From Lawsonibacter hominis (GTDB lineage: Bacteria > Bacillota > Clostridia > Oscillospirales > Oscillospiraceae), in assembly GCF_014287895.1 (NCBI RefSeq), contig NZ_JACOPP010000002.1, positions 124,001 to 188,000 of the forward strand: a stretch of 64,000 nucleotides of DNA. Direction: 5' to 3'. The position numbers were made by a program, and so were the translations under genes. The notes under the pieces were generated by a model. It saw only the letters and a list, made by a program, of their open reading frames with translations. It was not told the DNA's origin and searched no databases. Shown here piece by piece: positions 40,468 through 49,459 of this stretch. Positions within the stretch are counted from its first letter, which is position 1, and each line of letters begins with the position of its first letter.

Positions 40468-42229
40468 ACCCAATCGCTTTCAGAATCTTCGTGATCAGCT
40501 CGACCCGGCGGAATGGCGTCATCAGGTAGATGCCGTCGGTATAGGGCTGGATTTCCCGGGCAATCCGGGTGGAGATGCGCAGCGCCAGCTCCTCGGCCTC
40601 AGCCCGGTCCTTGCCCACGTATTGCGAGACGATCTCATCGCAAACATACATGCCTGAGATCTCATTGTTCAGAAAGCAGGCGTTGCGGTGGCTGACCACC
40701 GGGAAGATACCGCCCAGCAGCTTTCCTTTCAGCACGGCCCGGGCCTGTATAAGATGTTCCAGCGCCTCCCGCGACAGTACCGGCTGGGTCAGAAAACCGG
40801 CTACGCCGCATTCCTCCTTCTCTTGCGCCAGCCGAAGCTGCACCGAAAAATTCCGGGCGTTCAGATTCAGCGCGGCAAAGATCTGGAAGGGGGTGGAAAG
40901 GCTCTCTCCATTCAGGCCGCTGACATACCGGGCCAGCTTACGGGAGTTGAAGTTGAATACGCTTTTGACCTCATCCCGGTCGGTGGATGGGATCGGGTCT
41001 CCGGTAATCAGCAGAACGTTGTGGACCCCCTCCATGGACAGGCCCAGCAGCAGGGCCTTGGTGGCGTTCAGGTTCCGGTCCCGGCACGTCATGTGGGGAA
41101 GCGGCTCCACGCCCAGCTCCCGTTTCAGCTTACAGGCCAGAAGGCTGCTGTCTGCCCGGGGACGCCCCACGGGGCAATCGGCGATGGTCACCGCGTCCAC
41201 TCCGGCCTCCCGCAGTGTGCGTACCCCCTCCAAAAACGGCGCGAGGTCATCGTCTGCCGGTGGATCCAGCTCCACGGCGACCACCCGTTTACCGGAGCGC
41301 AGCTTTTCCCAAAGAGGATTGACATCGCCCGCCTCCACCCGGAGGCGGGCCTTTTCGGCCGGGGCGGCGGGACAGCGTATGCTGGTCCCTTCCAGCGCCC
41401 GGGCGGCGCAGGCAATGTGTTCCGGCGTAGTGCCGCAGCAGCCGCCCACAATGGACGCCCCCGCGCCCACGATCTGGACCATCCGCCGGGAAAAGTAATC
41501 CGGCGTGCCCTTGTAAAGCGTCCGGCGGCCCACCACGGTGGGATATCCGGCGTTGGGCATCACGGAGAGAAGCGTATCCCCGCGCTCCAGCCCCTCGATG
41601 TACCGCAGCAAATGGAGCGGGCCGGAGATGCAGTTGAAGCCTGCCGCATCCACCTCCGTAAGGGCGGCCGTACGGCGGAACAGCTCCCGGCCCAGCGCGC
41701 CCTCCCGGGTGACTCCGTCGGCCCCAACGGCAAAGGATACCAGGAGAAACGCGTCCGGGCAGCGGCGTTTCAGATACCGGGCCAGTTCCGGTATTCCGTC
41801 GTCTGTCGGCAGCGTCTCTGCCAGAAAACAGGTCAGTCCCTGTTCCAGAAAGAGATCAAGTTGAAGGCAGTAGAGCTCCGCCGGGCTGTGTTCCTTGTCC
41901 TGGGGCGCCGGGCCCAGGTCGGCAAAAACGAAGGCGCCGAAGGGCTCTGCCGCCTCCCGGGCCAGCCGGGCTCCCTCCGCGATGATCTGACGGGCCAAAG
42001 CGTGCTTCCCCTGCGCCAGGTCCACGCCTACGGAAAACGTATTGGTCTTGATCGCCCGGCACCCAGCCTCCAGATACGCACGGTGGATGGCGGATACCTC
42101 CTCCGGGTGCTCCAGATTGGCCAGCTCGCACCGCTCCGCCGCCCGGCCGGGCCGGGCGGCAAAATAGGTGCCCATTGCTCCGTCGAACAGCAGGGGCTTA
42201 CCCTGCTTCAAATACGCTTTGACTCCCAT
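40466..42229 (-). CDS. Bifunctional homocysteine S-methyltransferase / methylenetetrahydrofolate reductase
   Basis: A 587-residue YitJ-type fusion. The N-terminal half is a zinc-dependent homocysteine methyltransferase (LLFDGAMGTYF, then the zinc Cys pair in GGCCGTTPEHI near residue 270). The C-terminal half is a MetF-like domain (VVAVELDPPADDD, LPHMTCRDRNLNA, LLITGDPIP, GGIFPVVSHRNACFL) that makes 5-methyl-THF. It is the last gene of the operon; only one base separates the metH stop from its ATG 42229. It can supply methyl-THF to MetH, or methylate homocysteine itself. The reading frame is open upstream but family homology starts at MGVKAYLKQGKPL. Confidence 0.93.
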   Translation of the reverse strand: MGVKAYLKQGKPLLFDGAMGTYFAARPGRAAERCELANLEHPEEVSAIHRAYLEAGCRAIKTNTFSVGVDLAQGKHALARQIIAEGARLAREAAEPFGAFVFADLGPAPQDKEHSPAELYCLQLDLFLEQGLTCFLAETLPTDDGIPELARYLKRRCPDAFLLVSFAVGADGVTREGALGRELFRRTAALTEVDAAGFNCISGPLHLLRYIEGLERGDTLLSVMPNAGYPTVVGRRTLYKGTPDYFSRRMVQIVGAGASIVGGCCGTTPEHIACAARALEGTSIRCPAAPAEKARLRVEAGDVNPLWEKLRSGKRVVAVELDPPADDDLAPFLEGVRTLREAGVDAVTIADCPVGRPRADSSLLACKLKRELGVEPLPHMTCRDRNLNATKALLLGLSMEGVHNVLLITGDPIPSTDRDEVKSVFNFNSRKLARYVSGLNGESLSTPFQIFAALNLNARNFSVQLRLAQEKEECGVAGFLTQPVLSREALEHLIQARAVLKGKLLGGIFPVVSHRNACFLNNEISGMYVCDEIVSQYVGKDRAEAEELALRISTRIAREIQPYTDGIYLMTPFRRVELITKILKAIG

Positions 42230-42230
42230 G

Positions 42231-44597
42231 TCATCCCAACACCTTCCTCGCGATCTCCACCGACGCCCGGGCGTCTCCCGCGTAGTAGTCCGCCCCCATC
42301 CGCCGGGCATGCTCCGGCGTAACAACCGCGCCGCCTACCCAGATGACCGGCGGCTCCGGCAGGCTGTGGAGCAGCCGGATGGTCTCCTCCATGGCGGGCA
42401 GCGTGGTGGTCATCAGCGCCGACAGTCCCACCAGACGGACCGCCCGGGCCTGTACCGTCTCCAGAATTGCTTCCGGCGGCACGTCTCTGCCCTGGTCAAT
42501 GACTTCGTATCCATAGTTTTCTAACATCGTTTTCACGATGTTCTTGCCGATGTCATGGATATCCCCCTTGACCGTGGCCACCACCAGCCGGCCCTTTCGC
42601 ACCGGCTCGCCGCCCCTGGCGGCAAGGGAGGCGCGCACGGCCTCAAAGACGGCCTGCGCCGCCTGGGCCGCGCTCAGCAGCTGAGGCAGAAACACCCTGC
42701 CCCGCTCATACCCCTCCCCCACCTTGTCCAGGGCCGGGATCAGCTGGCGCTCCACCAGGGACAGCTCGCTCTCCCTTCCCTGCTGCAGGGCCTGCCGGGC
42801 CAGCTGACCCGCCTCGGTGCGCAGCCCCCGCATCACGGCCTCCTCCAACTCCAGCCCGGCGCCCGGCGCGGCAGCCGGGGCTGCTGAGACCGTACCGGCA
42901 AAGCGCTCCACATAGTCCCGGCACGCCCTGTCCTCGCCGGAGAGGACCCGAAAAGCCGCTACCGCATCCATCATTTCCCGTTGATTGGGGTTGAGGATGG
43001 GCAGCGTCAGGCCCATATTCAGCGCCTGGATCAGAAAGCTTTGGGTGATCAACGCACGGTTCGGCAGGCCAAAGGAGATATTGGACACGCCCAGAACGGT
43101 CGCAAGCCCCAGCTCCTCCCGTACCGCGCGCACCGCGCGCAGGGTCTCCGTCGCCTGGGATTGCTGGGCGGAGACCGTGAGGGTCAGGCAGTCGATCCAA
43201 AGATCTTCTCTCGGGATATCGTACGACAGCACCGCGTCCAGAATACGCCGGGCGATGTCCAGGCGCGCCCGGGCCGTCTGGGGAAGCCCGTGCTCATCCA
43301 GCGTGAGCCCCACCACGCTGGCGCCGTATTTTTTCACAATGGGCAGGATTCTGGCGAGCACCTCGGGGTCGCCGTTCACCGAGTTGACCGCCGCCTTGCC
43401 GTTGTAGACCCGAAGGCCGGCCTCCAGCGCGTCCGGATTGGAAGAATCCAGCTGAAGCGGCAGGGCCACGGCGCTCTGCAATTTTCGGACGACCCGGGGC
43501 AGCATATCGACTTCGTCCACGCCGGGGTAGCCGACATTCACGTCCAGGATATCGGCTCCGGCGTCCTCCTGCTGCACCGCCACATCCAGGATATAGTCCA
43601 GGTCCTCCTCCAGCAGGGCCTGCTGAAAGCGCTTTTTTCCGGTGGGATTGATGCGCTCTCCGATGACGCGTACTCCGTCCAGCCGGAGGGGCCGGGTGGG
43701 GGTGCAGACGAACGCCTTTCCCGCATAGCGCCGGGGAACGGGGTGCTTGTCCGCCAAGGCGGCGCGCAGCCGGCGGATATACTCCGGCGACGTGCCGCAG
43801 CAGCCTCCAAAAATGGTCACGCCGGCCTCCAGGCCGCGCAGCAGCGCCGCCGCAAACGCCTCGGGGGCCATGTGGTAATGTCCGTCCACCGGGTCGGGAA
43901 GCCCCGCATTGGGCTTTGCGATGACGGGCAGGCGGGTGTGCCGGCACAGCTGACGCAGCAGCGGCAGCAGCTGGTCCGGTCCCAGCGAGCAGTTCAGGCC
44001 GATGGCGTCGGCTCCGAGGCCCTCCAGCGTACGCGCCATCGAGGGGATGGTGCAGCCGGTGAAGGTCCGCCCTCCCTCGTCAAAGGACATCGTGACAAAG
44101 ACCGGCAGATCGGTCTGCTCCTTCACGGCCAGCAGGGCGGCCTTGGCCTCATAGAGGTCGGTCATCGTCTCGATCGCGACCAGATCGGCCCCCGCCGCCG
44201 CGCCGCAGCGCGCCATTTCCCCAAACAGCGCATAGGCCTCCTCAAAACGGAGGCTTCCCATGGGTTCCAGCAGCTCTCCCAGCGGCCCCATGTCCAGGGC
44301 GACCCGGGCCGGCGTTCCAGCAACGGCCTGCTTGGCCAGGGTCACCCCCGCCGTGACGATCTCCTGTACGCTGTGACCGGTGTGAGCCAGCTTCCGGCGG
44401 TTTGCCCCGAAGGTATTGGCGTAGACCACCTGGCTGCCCGCCAGGGCGTATTCCCGGCTGACCGAAGCGATCCATTCCGGCGCGCTCCGGTTGAGCAGCT
44501 CCGGCTGGCCGCCGGGGGGCAGCCCCTTCTGCTGGAGCACGGTGCCCATAGCGCCGTCCAGCAGAAGGATCCCGTTTTTCCAAAATTCAGCTTCCAC
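42231..44597 (-). CDS. metH: Cobalamin-dependent methionine synthase, core without activation domain
   Basis: A 788-residue MetH: homocysteine domain with zinc ligands (FGGCCGTSPEYI), pterin-binding domain (VIGERINPTGKKRF, DILDVNVGYPGVDE), cap and B12-binding domains (GDIHDIGKNIV, the DxHxxG cobalamin motif, then GLSALMTTTLPAMEE). Unlike the classic 1200-residue enzyme it ends after the B12 domain; the reactivation domain is the separate upstream gene, which overlaps by 11 bases. It transfers the methyl group of 5-methyl-THF to homocysteine. This three-gene set is a complete cobalamin-dependent methionine module. Confidence 0.95.
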   Translation of the reverse strand: MEAEFWKNGILLLDGAMGTVLQQKGLPPGGQPELLNRSAPEWIASVSREYALAGSQVVYANTFGANRRKLAHTGHSVQEIVTAGVTLAKQAVAGTPARVALDMGPLGELLEPMGSLRFEEAYALFGEMARCGAAAGADLVAIETMTDLYEAKAALLAVKEQTDLPVFVTMSFDEGGRTFTGCTIPSMARTLEGLGADAIGLNCSLGPDQLLPLLRQLCRHTRLPVIAKPNAGLPDPVDGHYHMAPEAFAAALLRGLEAGVTIFGGCCGTSPEYIRRLRAALADKHPVPRRYAGKAFVCTPTRPLRLDGVRVIGERINPTGKKRFQQALLEEDLDYILDVAVQQEDAGADILDVNVGYPGVDEVDMLPRVVRKLQSAVALPLQLDSSNPDALEAGLRVYNGKAAVNSVNGDPEVLARILPIVKKYGASVVGLTLDEHGLPQTARARLDIARRILDAVLSYDIPREDLWIDCLTLTVSAQQSQATETLRAVRAVREELGLATVLGVSNISFGLPNRALITQSFLIQALNMGLTLPILNPNQREMMDAVAAFRVLSGEDRACRDYVERFAGTVSAAPAAAPGAGLELEEAVMRGLRTEAGQLARQALQQGRESELSLVERQLIPALDKVGEGYERGRVFLPQLLSAAQAAQAVFEAVRASLAARGGEPVRKGRLVVATVKGDIHDIGKNIVKTMLENYGYEVIDQGRDVPPEAILETVQARAVRLVGLSALMTTTLPAMEETIRLLHSLPEPPVIWVGGAVVTPEHARRMGADYYAGDARASVEIARKVLG

Positions 44598-45243
44598 AGT
44601 GGTTTCCTCCCTTGCGCAGCGTACAGCTCTCCCGCATGGAACAATAGGCGCACCCCCGGATGCGGGCGCGCTGGGGCGTGTCGGACAGGCCGATCACCGC
44701 CGTCACCGATTTGGCCGGGTTGAGCAGCAGGCTCTCCGTGACCGACAGTCCCAGCCGGCGCCCGGCGTCCAGCGCGGCGCAGACCTGCGGCTGCACCTGC
44801 AGCGGCAGGTCCCCATAGCCGGGGCTGAAGCGGTCCGTCCGATAGCGGCCGGGCAGACGCCGCTGCAGCTGCGCTTCCGCCGCGTCGCATCCGGACTCGA
44901 CCCAGGCGCTGCCGCAGGCGTCCAGAAGGACCGCCCGCGCCATATCTCTGGCCTGCTCGGCGCGCAGCATGGCGTCAAATCCGCTGCCCAGGGTACAGGC
45001 CAGCAAAACGGCCTGGTCGCATTGCGCCAGAAGCGTCCCGGCCGTCCGCCCCGGCAAGACGATCCCCGTCCCGGACAGGGAAAGCCTTTCTCCTTCCCGC
45101 AGCAGCGGAAACACCCGGTAGACAAACCTGGGCGTGATCCGGGCCGTCAGCTGCGCCGCCACGTCCTCCGCCTGACCGCGCAGCCCGTCCGGTACAGGGC
45201 CCCGCACGCCCAAATAGCGCAGGGCTTCCTCCACGTTCAGCAC
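44587..45243 (-). CDS. Stand-alone methionine synthase activation-domain protein
   Basis: A 218-residue protein resembling the SAM-binding activation domain of MetH (YRVFPLLREGERLSLSGTGIVLPG, RYRTDRFSPGYGDLPLQVQPQV, where RxxxGYG binds SAM, then SLLLNPAKSVTAVIGLSD). A C-terminal Cys cluster (GCAYCSMRESCTLRKGGNHCG) is extra and may hold a metal. It most likely reductively re-methylates inactive cob(II)alamin in the neighbouring MetH core. First gene of the operon; GGAAGGGAGG precedes the start. Role inferred from family and context. Confidence 0.88.
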   Translation of the reverse strand: MLNVEEALRYLGVRGPVPDGLRGQAEDVAAQLTARITPRFVYRVFPLLREGERLSLSGTGIVLPGRTAGTLLAQCDQAVLLACTLGSGFDAMLRAEQARDMARAVLLDACGSAWVESGCDAAEAQLQRRLPGRYRTDRFSPGYGDLPLQVQPQVCAALDAGRRLGLSVTESLLLNPAKSVTAVIGLSDTPQRARIRGCAYCSMRESCTLRKGGNHCGS

Positions 45244-45278
45244 TGCCGCGCGCCTCCCTTCCGTACGCTTTCGGTTGC

Positions 45279-45312
45279 AAAAAAGCCCGCCTTCGTTCGA
45301 CGGAAGACGGGC
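45279..45312 (-). terminator. Leader terminator between met promoter and first gene
   Basis: On the minus strand a GC-rich hairpin (45312-45285, GCCCG and CTTCCG-type arms with two mismatches) is followed by TTTTTT. It begins about 14 bases after the predicted transcription start and about 40 bases before the first gene, so it can only act as an attenuator of the methionine operon; no gene lies upstream for it to terminate. Confidence 0.8.
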
Positions 45313-45332
45313 CGATCTTCTGCTTTGCTGTT

Positions 45333-45362
45333 ATTATAACCTGCGCAGCTGCGGTGTGTCAA
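45333..45362 (-). promoter_or_regulatory. Promoter of the methionine operon
   Basis: TTGACA (45357-45362), 18-base spacer and consensus TATAAT (45333-45338) on the minus strand. Confidence 0.82.
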
Positions 45363-45431
45363 CCAAACCCATCGGCTCAATATGAAATAAAAATAGAAAA
45401 AATGGTTGCCCTGCGTTGGTACATTCGATCA

Positions 45432-45460
45432 TTGACTGCGGTGTATACCTGTGCTATCAT
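45432..45460 (+). promoter_or_regulatory. Promoter of mnmA
   Basis: TTGACT (45432-45437), 17-base spacer and TATCAT (45455-45460), about 50 bases before mnmA and divergent from the met promoter. Confidence 0.7.
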
Positions 45461-45509
45461 AAAACCCACAAAATCAATTGGTTTATTTTTGGAAGGAGTG
45501 ACGACGCCA

Positions 45510-46601
45510 ATGGAACCGGGTGCAGGCGTCCTCATCGCCATGAGCGGCGGGGTGGACAGCTCGGTTGCGGCTTACCTTCTGTTGGAGCAGGGCCGCCATT
45601 GCGCAGGGGCAACCATGCGTCTGTATCGCAATGAGGATATCGGCCTTCCGCGCTTCCATTCCTGCTGTGCCCAGCAGGATATAGAAGACGCAGCGGAAGT
45701 GGCGTTTCAATTGGATATCCCCCATAGGGTGCTGGATCTTACTGCAGAATTCCGGGAGCAGGTCATCCAGCGGTTTGTCCAAGGTTATGAGCGTGGCGAC
45801 ACCCCGAATCCCTGCATTGACTGCAACCGCTATCTGAAATTTGACCGGCTCCTGCATATCGCACGGCAGGAAGGTCTGGTCTATCTGGCGACCGGCCATT
45901 ATGCCCGTATCGTTTATGACCGGTCGACCGGCCGGTATCTGCTCAAAAAAGCCGCGGATACGCATAAAGATCAAAGCTACGTGCTCTACAGAATGACGCA
46001 GGAACAGCTGGCCCATACACAGTTCCCCCTGGGCGAGCTGCAAAAGGAGCAGGTCCGGGCCCTTGCGGAGCGGCTTGGCTTCGTCAACGCCCGAAAGCAT
46101 GACAGCCAGGATATCTGCTTTGTGCCGGACGGCGATTATGCGCATTTTTTGGAACAGTACACTGGAATACGGTATCCGGACGGCGACCTTTTGGATCAGG
46201 CTGGTCGTACAGTAGGCCGCCATCATGGCGCGGTACGGTATACGCTGGGGCAGCGCCGGGGACTTGGGCTGGCCATGGGCGCGCCGGTCTATGTCTGCGG
46301 CAAATGCATGCGGTGCAATACCGTTACCGTCGGGCCCGAATCAGCCCTCTACGCGCGCGGACTCTTGGCGGAAGATATGAACTGGATTATCGACCCGCCG
46401 TCCGTGCCGTTCCGGGTCCAGGCAAAGATCCGATACCGTCAGGCGGAGCAATGGGCAACCGTTACCGCGGCATCTGAAACCTGGGCACGGCTGGAGTTTG
46501 ATACGCCCCAGCGGGCCGTCACTCCGGGGCAGTCGGCGGTTCTGTACCGTGGCGACCTAGTACTGGGCGGCGGGACCATCCGGGAGGCGATTTCCCTGTG
46601 A
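45510..46601 (+). CDS. mnmA: tRNA 2-thiouridylase MnmA
   Basis: A 363-residue MnmA that thiolates U34 of Lys, Glu and Gln tRNAs. PP-loop motif LIAMSGGVDSSVAAYLL; catalytic Cys in DTPNPCIDCNRYLKF and the second Cys in HDSQDICFVPDGDY; GQRRGLGLAMGAPVYV is typical. Codon ATG 45510 has AAGGAG upstream. The stop overlaps the GTG start of the cysteine desulfurase gene, so sulfur donor and acceptor are made together. The Cys pair early in the protein (HSCCAQQDIED) fits one subgroup of MnmA. Confidence 0.95.
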   Translation: MEPGAGVLIAMSGGVDSSVAAYLLLEQGRHCAGATMRLYRNEDIGLPRFHSCCAQQDIEDAAEVAFQLDIPHRVLDLTAEFREQVIQRFVQGYERGDTPNPCIDCNRYLKFDRLLHIARQEGLVYLATGHYARIVYDRSTGRYLLKKAADTHKDQSYVLYRMTQEQLAHTQFPLGELQKEQVRALAERLGFVNARKHDSQDICFVPDGDYAHFLEQYTGIRYPDGDLLDQAGRTVGRHHGAVRYTLGQRRGLGLAMGAPVYVCGKCMRCNTVTVGPESALYARGLLAEDMNWIIDPPSVPFRVQAKIRYRQAEQWATVTAASETWARLEFDTPQRAVTPGQSAVLYRGDLVLGGGTIREAISL

Positions 46602-47719
46602 TCTACTTGGACTATGCGGCAAATACCCCGGTGGACCCGGCGGTGCTGGAGCGTTTCTGCCAGCTGGAGCATGAATGGGTCGGAAATCCCAACGCCTCTC
46701 ACCGTGCGGGCCGGGCCGCACGGGCAGAGCTGGCCCGCATTACCGATTCCATTGCCAGCCTGCTGGGGGTACATCCGTCTGAGATCCTGTATACCTCTGG
46801 CGCCAGCGAAGCCAACAATACGGCGGTCAAGGGACTTGTACAGGCCGCTGGAACGGCTGGCAGGCATGTGATTTCTACGCCGTTGGAGCACGCATCGATC
46901 AACGGTTGCCTGGAATTTCTCCGCACACAAGGCTACACGGTCGATTTGCTGAACCTTCGCAGCGACGGCACCGTTGATCTGGCTCATCTGGACGCCCTGC
47001 TCCGGGTCGACACCGTTTTAGTCAGCGTCTGCGCCGTGGACAGCGAGCTTGGTATTCAGCAGCCCATAGAAGCGATCGCGGCGCATCTTCAGAACTATCC
47101 GAACTGCCGTTTCCACGTGGATGCCACCCAAGCGGTGGGCCGGACGGACCTGTCCTTTTCCTGTGCGGACACAATGAGTTTTGCCCCCCACAAGTTTTAT
47201 GGTCTGAATGGAAGCGGTATTCTCCTCAAACGCAGGCGGATACCACTGATGCCGCTGATCCACGGCGGTGGCAGCATGACGGCTTACCGCAGCGGCACGC
47301 CGGCTTTGGCACTGGCCGGTGCAGCGGAGGCCGCGCTGCGCCTCGCCCTGGCCGGTCTGCAAGAACGTACCGGTCTCGTCCGCCGCTGGAATACGATCCT
47401 ACGAAGCGCCCTTTCCGCTTATCCCAACGTACAGATTAACAGTCCGGAAACGGCGGTTCCTCACATTCTGAATCTCAGCATAGCGGGAGTCAAGGGCACG
47501 GCGTTTCAGCGCGCTCTGGATGAACGCGGCTTCTGCGTATCCGTCCAATCGGCGTGCTCGGAAGACGGCGCTCCCTCCCGAGCGGTCTTTGCCCTCAGCG
47601 GCGACCGCAAACGTGCGCTCAGCGCTTGGCGGATCAGCCTGAGTCATTTGACCACCGCCCAGGAAATTCAGAGCTTTTTATCCGCCTTTCACGATTGTTA
47701 TGAGAACCTAGCCGGTTGA
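46598..47719 (+). CDS. Cysteine desulfurase (NifS/IscS family)
   Basis: A 373-residue PLP enzyme that takes sulfur from cysteine. Start MIYLDYAANTPVDPAVLERF (GTG start overlapping mnmA by 4 bases). The PLP Lys is in MSFAPHKFYGLNGSGILLK, His in STPLEHASING, and the persulfide Cys in VSVQSACSEDGAPSRAV. Together with mnmA it forms a dedicated tRNA thiolation unit, as in Bacillus where a NifS-like protein (YrvO) works with MnmA. A role in Fe-S assembly is possible but no iscU-like gene is near. Confidence 0.94.
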   Translation: MIYLDYAANTPVDPAVLERFCQLEHEWVGNPNASHRAGRAARAELARITDSIASLLGVHPSEILYTSGASEANNTAVKGLVQAAGTAGRHVISTPLEHASINGCLEFLRTQGYTVDLLNLRSDGTVDLAHLDALLRVDTVLVSVCAVDSELGIQQPIEAIAAHLQNYPNCRFHVDATQAVGRTDLSFSCADTMSFAPHKFYGLNGSGILLKRRRIPLMPLIHGGGSMTAYRSGTPALALAGAAEAALRLALAGLQERTGLVRRWNTILRSALSAYPNVQINSPETAVPHILNLSIAGVKGTAFQRALDERGFCVSVQSACSEDGAPSRAVFALSGDRKRALSAWRISLSHLTTAQEIQSFLSAFHDCYENLAG

Positions 47720-47729
47720 GTTCCGCGGG

Positions 47730-47772
47730 ACAGCCTCAGGGGACGGCGCAATACGCCGTCCCCTGAGGCTGT
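47730..47772. terminator. Bidirectional terminator after the desulfurase gene
   Basis: Perfect 19-bp stem (47730-47748 with 47754-47772) and five-base loop, between two convergent genes. It overlaps the stop codon of the SPOCS-LysM gene. Confidence 0.9.
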
Positions 47773-49298
47773 TACCGCTTTCGTGGAATGAGCAGCAATT
47801 GACCGTTCGGTGCGTTTTCCTCTGCAAGGGCATTGGCCTGCATGATATCCTGCTGTGTAGTACCGTAAGCCTTGGCCAGATCCCAGAGCCGCTCTCCCGG
47901 GCCGACCATGCGCAGTACGATAGAGGGCTGGCCCGAGGTATCCCGGCGGGCGGTCTCGTCCATGCGGATGGCCGCGACCCCTGCCGTGCGGCGAATCTCC
48001 AGGGCCACATATTGGAAGTCCACCGGAAAACGGACCTCGATCCCGCCGGTGGTGGGCGTGGCAAACACGGGGGACGGGCAGGAACACCGCGCCGAGCATA
48101 CTGCTCCCTCAGGCAGGTCCAACGTGCAGGAAGCCTGGATCGGTCTTGTGACCGAGACCCGGCTTCCCTCCTCCGTCAGGTAGAGCACCGTTACATTGAT
48201 CTGGCTGCTGAGCGTCAGACGCGCTCCCTCACGGTTTTGAGATACGGCCCCAACACAGACGTAAGCGTCAAAGACTTCCTTGGCCAGCATTCCCGTCTCC
48301 AGGATCTCCCGGACGGTCTGCTCCTTTACGCCGCAATCCAACAGGCGCGGCATACTGTAAACCCGTACCTCCGGATGAAGATCGTAGGCAGTGGAGTACA
48401 CGTCGGTAAGCACTTCCAGAGACCGTTCCTCCCGCACGACTGCCTGCGCCAACAGGCCAAGGGCCACACAGATGGAGCGGCGGTCGCCCGACTCCAGGCT
48501 GCATTCAGCGCCGGTCAGCAGCACCTGTACCTGGCAGGTGGACTCCTCTCCTGCGCCGCTGACCTCCATGATCTGAGAGAACGGCAGTTCGTATTCCACG
48601 GAGCAGAGCGCGCCCTCCACAGTACGGTAGAGCACCTGAAGCTGGGCCTCGCCCTTGAAAATGAGCTTGCTGCCGATGACCTTGGCCTCGCTGCACCGCA
48701 GGGCAACGCGGTGCTTGAGCAGCTCTTCCGCCTCCGGTTTGCTTCCGGGAATCGCCACGTCGTCCGCAAATGTAAAGGGCTTTTCCTGTACGCATGCCAC
48801 CACGCAGGTATCACAGCGTTCCGCCAGCTGTTCCACCCCGGTCTCCTCCGGGGCCAGCACGCCTGCGCAGATGTTTTCCGTCATGGCGGCATAGGCCTGA
48901 ACGTGCACTGCGAGATTGACCCGCACCAACACCTTGCGCGGATTGAGACTTCGGGTCTCGGCCATCTCCACCCAGGGGACGGCCACCACGCTGCACTGAG
49001 GGCCGACGGCCGCACTGTCCGCCGTACTGGTAAAGGAGAGGGTCGCTTCCACCCGGCGCATCCCCTCCTCCCCGTCCGGCAGATAGAGAATGGCGGCGCG
49101 CACTGTGCCGGAGACCTCCACCCTGCCCTCCTGGGCCTCCTTGCTCTTCAGGAAGACTTTCCCCTCGGTATCGCAGATCCGAAGGATATCCGGACAGGCG
49201 TCCGGTACGATCATCTCCAGGGTCTCTTCGTGGAAAACGGTGGTATCCAGTACGGCTTCATAGCCGCTCAGTTGGGTCCGGTCAAGTTCCAGCTCCAT
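47772..49298 (-). CDS. SPOCS (DUF3794) and LysM domain protein
   Basis: A 508-residue protein with several SPOCS (DUF3794) repeats over about residues 20-440 (for example DACPDILRICDTEGKVFLKSKEAQEGRVEVSG and ETGMLAKEVFDAYVC) and a C-terminal LysM domain (PGERLWDLAKAYGTTQQDIMQANAL, about 455-508). SPOCS-LysM proteins are spore-coat or cortex-associated in Clostridia, and the neighbouring spoVM supports that. LysM would bind peptidoglycan. Its ribosome-binding site AAGGAG is in the arm of a CCTTGTAC/GTACAAGG hairpin (49310-49362). Confidence 0.9.
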   Translation of the reverse strand: MELELDRTQLSGYEAVLDTTVFHEETLEMIVPDACPDILRICDTEGKVFLKSKEAQEGRVEVSGTVRAAILYLPDGEEGMRRVEATLSFTSTADSAAVGPQCSVVAVPWVEMAETRSLNPRKVLVRVNLAVHVQAYAAMTENICAGVLAPEETGVEQLAERCDTCVVACVQEKPFTFADDVAIPGSKPEAEELLKHRVALRCSEAKVIGSKLIFKGEAQLQVLYRTVEGALCSVEYELPFSQIMEVSGAGEESTCQVQVLLTGAECSLESGDRRSICVALGLLAQAVVREERSLEVLTDVYSTAYDLHPEVRVYSMPRLLDCGVKEQTVREILETGMLAKEVFDAYVCVGAVSQNREGARLTLSSQINVTVLYLTEEGSRVSVTRPIQASCTLDLPEGAVCSARCSCPSPVFATPTTGGIEVRFPVDFQYVALEIRRTAGVAAIRMDETARRDTSGQPSIVLRMVGPGERLWDLAKAYGTTQQDIMQANALAEENAPNGQLLLIPRKR

Positions 49299-49309
49299 AG
49301 CGTTCCACT

Positions 49310-49362
49310 CCTTGTACGGGCCCTGCGGCCCTTTTTCATGCTACAGAACTATATGTACAAGG
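49310..49362 (-). promoter_or_regulatory. Leader hairpin of the SPOCS-LysM gene with buried ribosome-binding site
   Basis: CCTTGTAC and GTACAAGG (8 bp) enclose an inner GGGCC/GGCCC stem. The 3' arm contains the start of the AAGGAG Shine-Dalgarno. Third example of such a layout in this window. Confidence 0.5.
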
Positions 49363-49387
49363 TCGGCCAACTATGTCTGTCCTTTTC

Positions 49388-49459
49388 TCAGCGCAGTCCA
49401 AAAAGGGTCTTCAAAATGCCGCGCAGCGCCTTGGGGGATTTGACCACCACGATCTTCAT
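49388..49459 (-). CDS. spoVM: Stage V sporulation protein M
   Basis: A 23-residue ORF: begins MKIVVVKSPKALRG and ends with KTLFGLR, the amphipathic helix pattern of SpoVM, which recognises membrane curvature and anchors the spore coat basement layer via SpoIVA. GGAGG is 7 bases before the ATG. Its place downstream of thiN, rsgA and prkC matches Bacillus exactly (thiN-spoVM). It is far too short for ordinary gene finders. SpoIVA is not in the window. Confidence 0.9.
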   Translation of the reverse strand: MKIVVVKSPKALRGILKTLFGLR

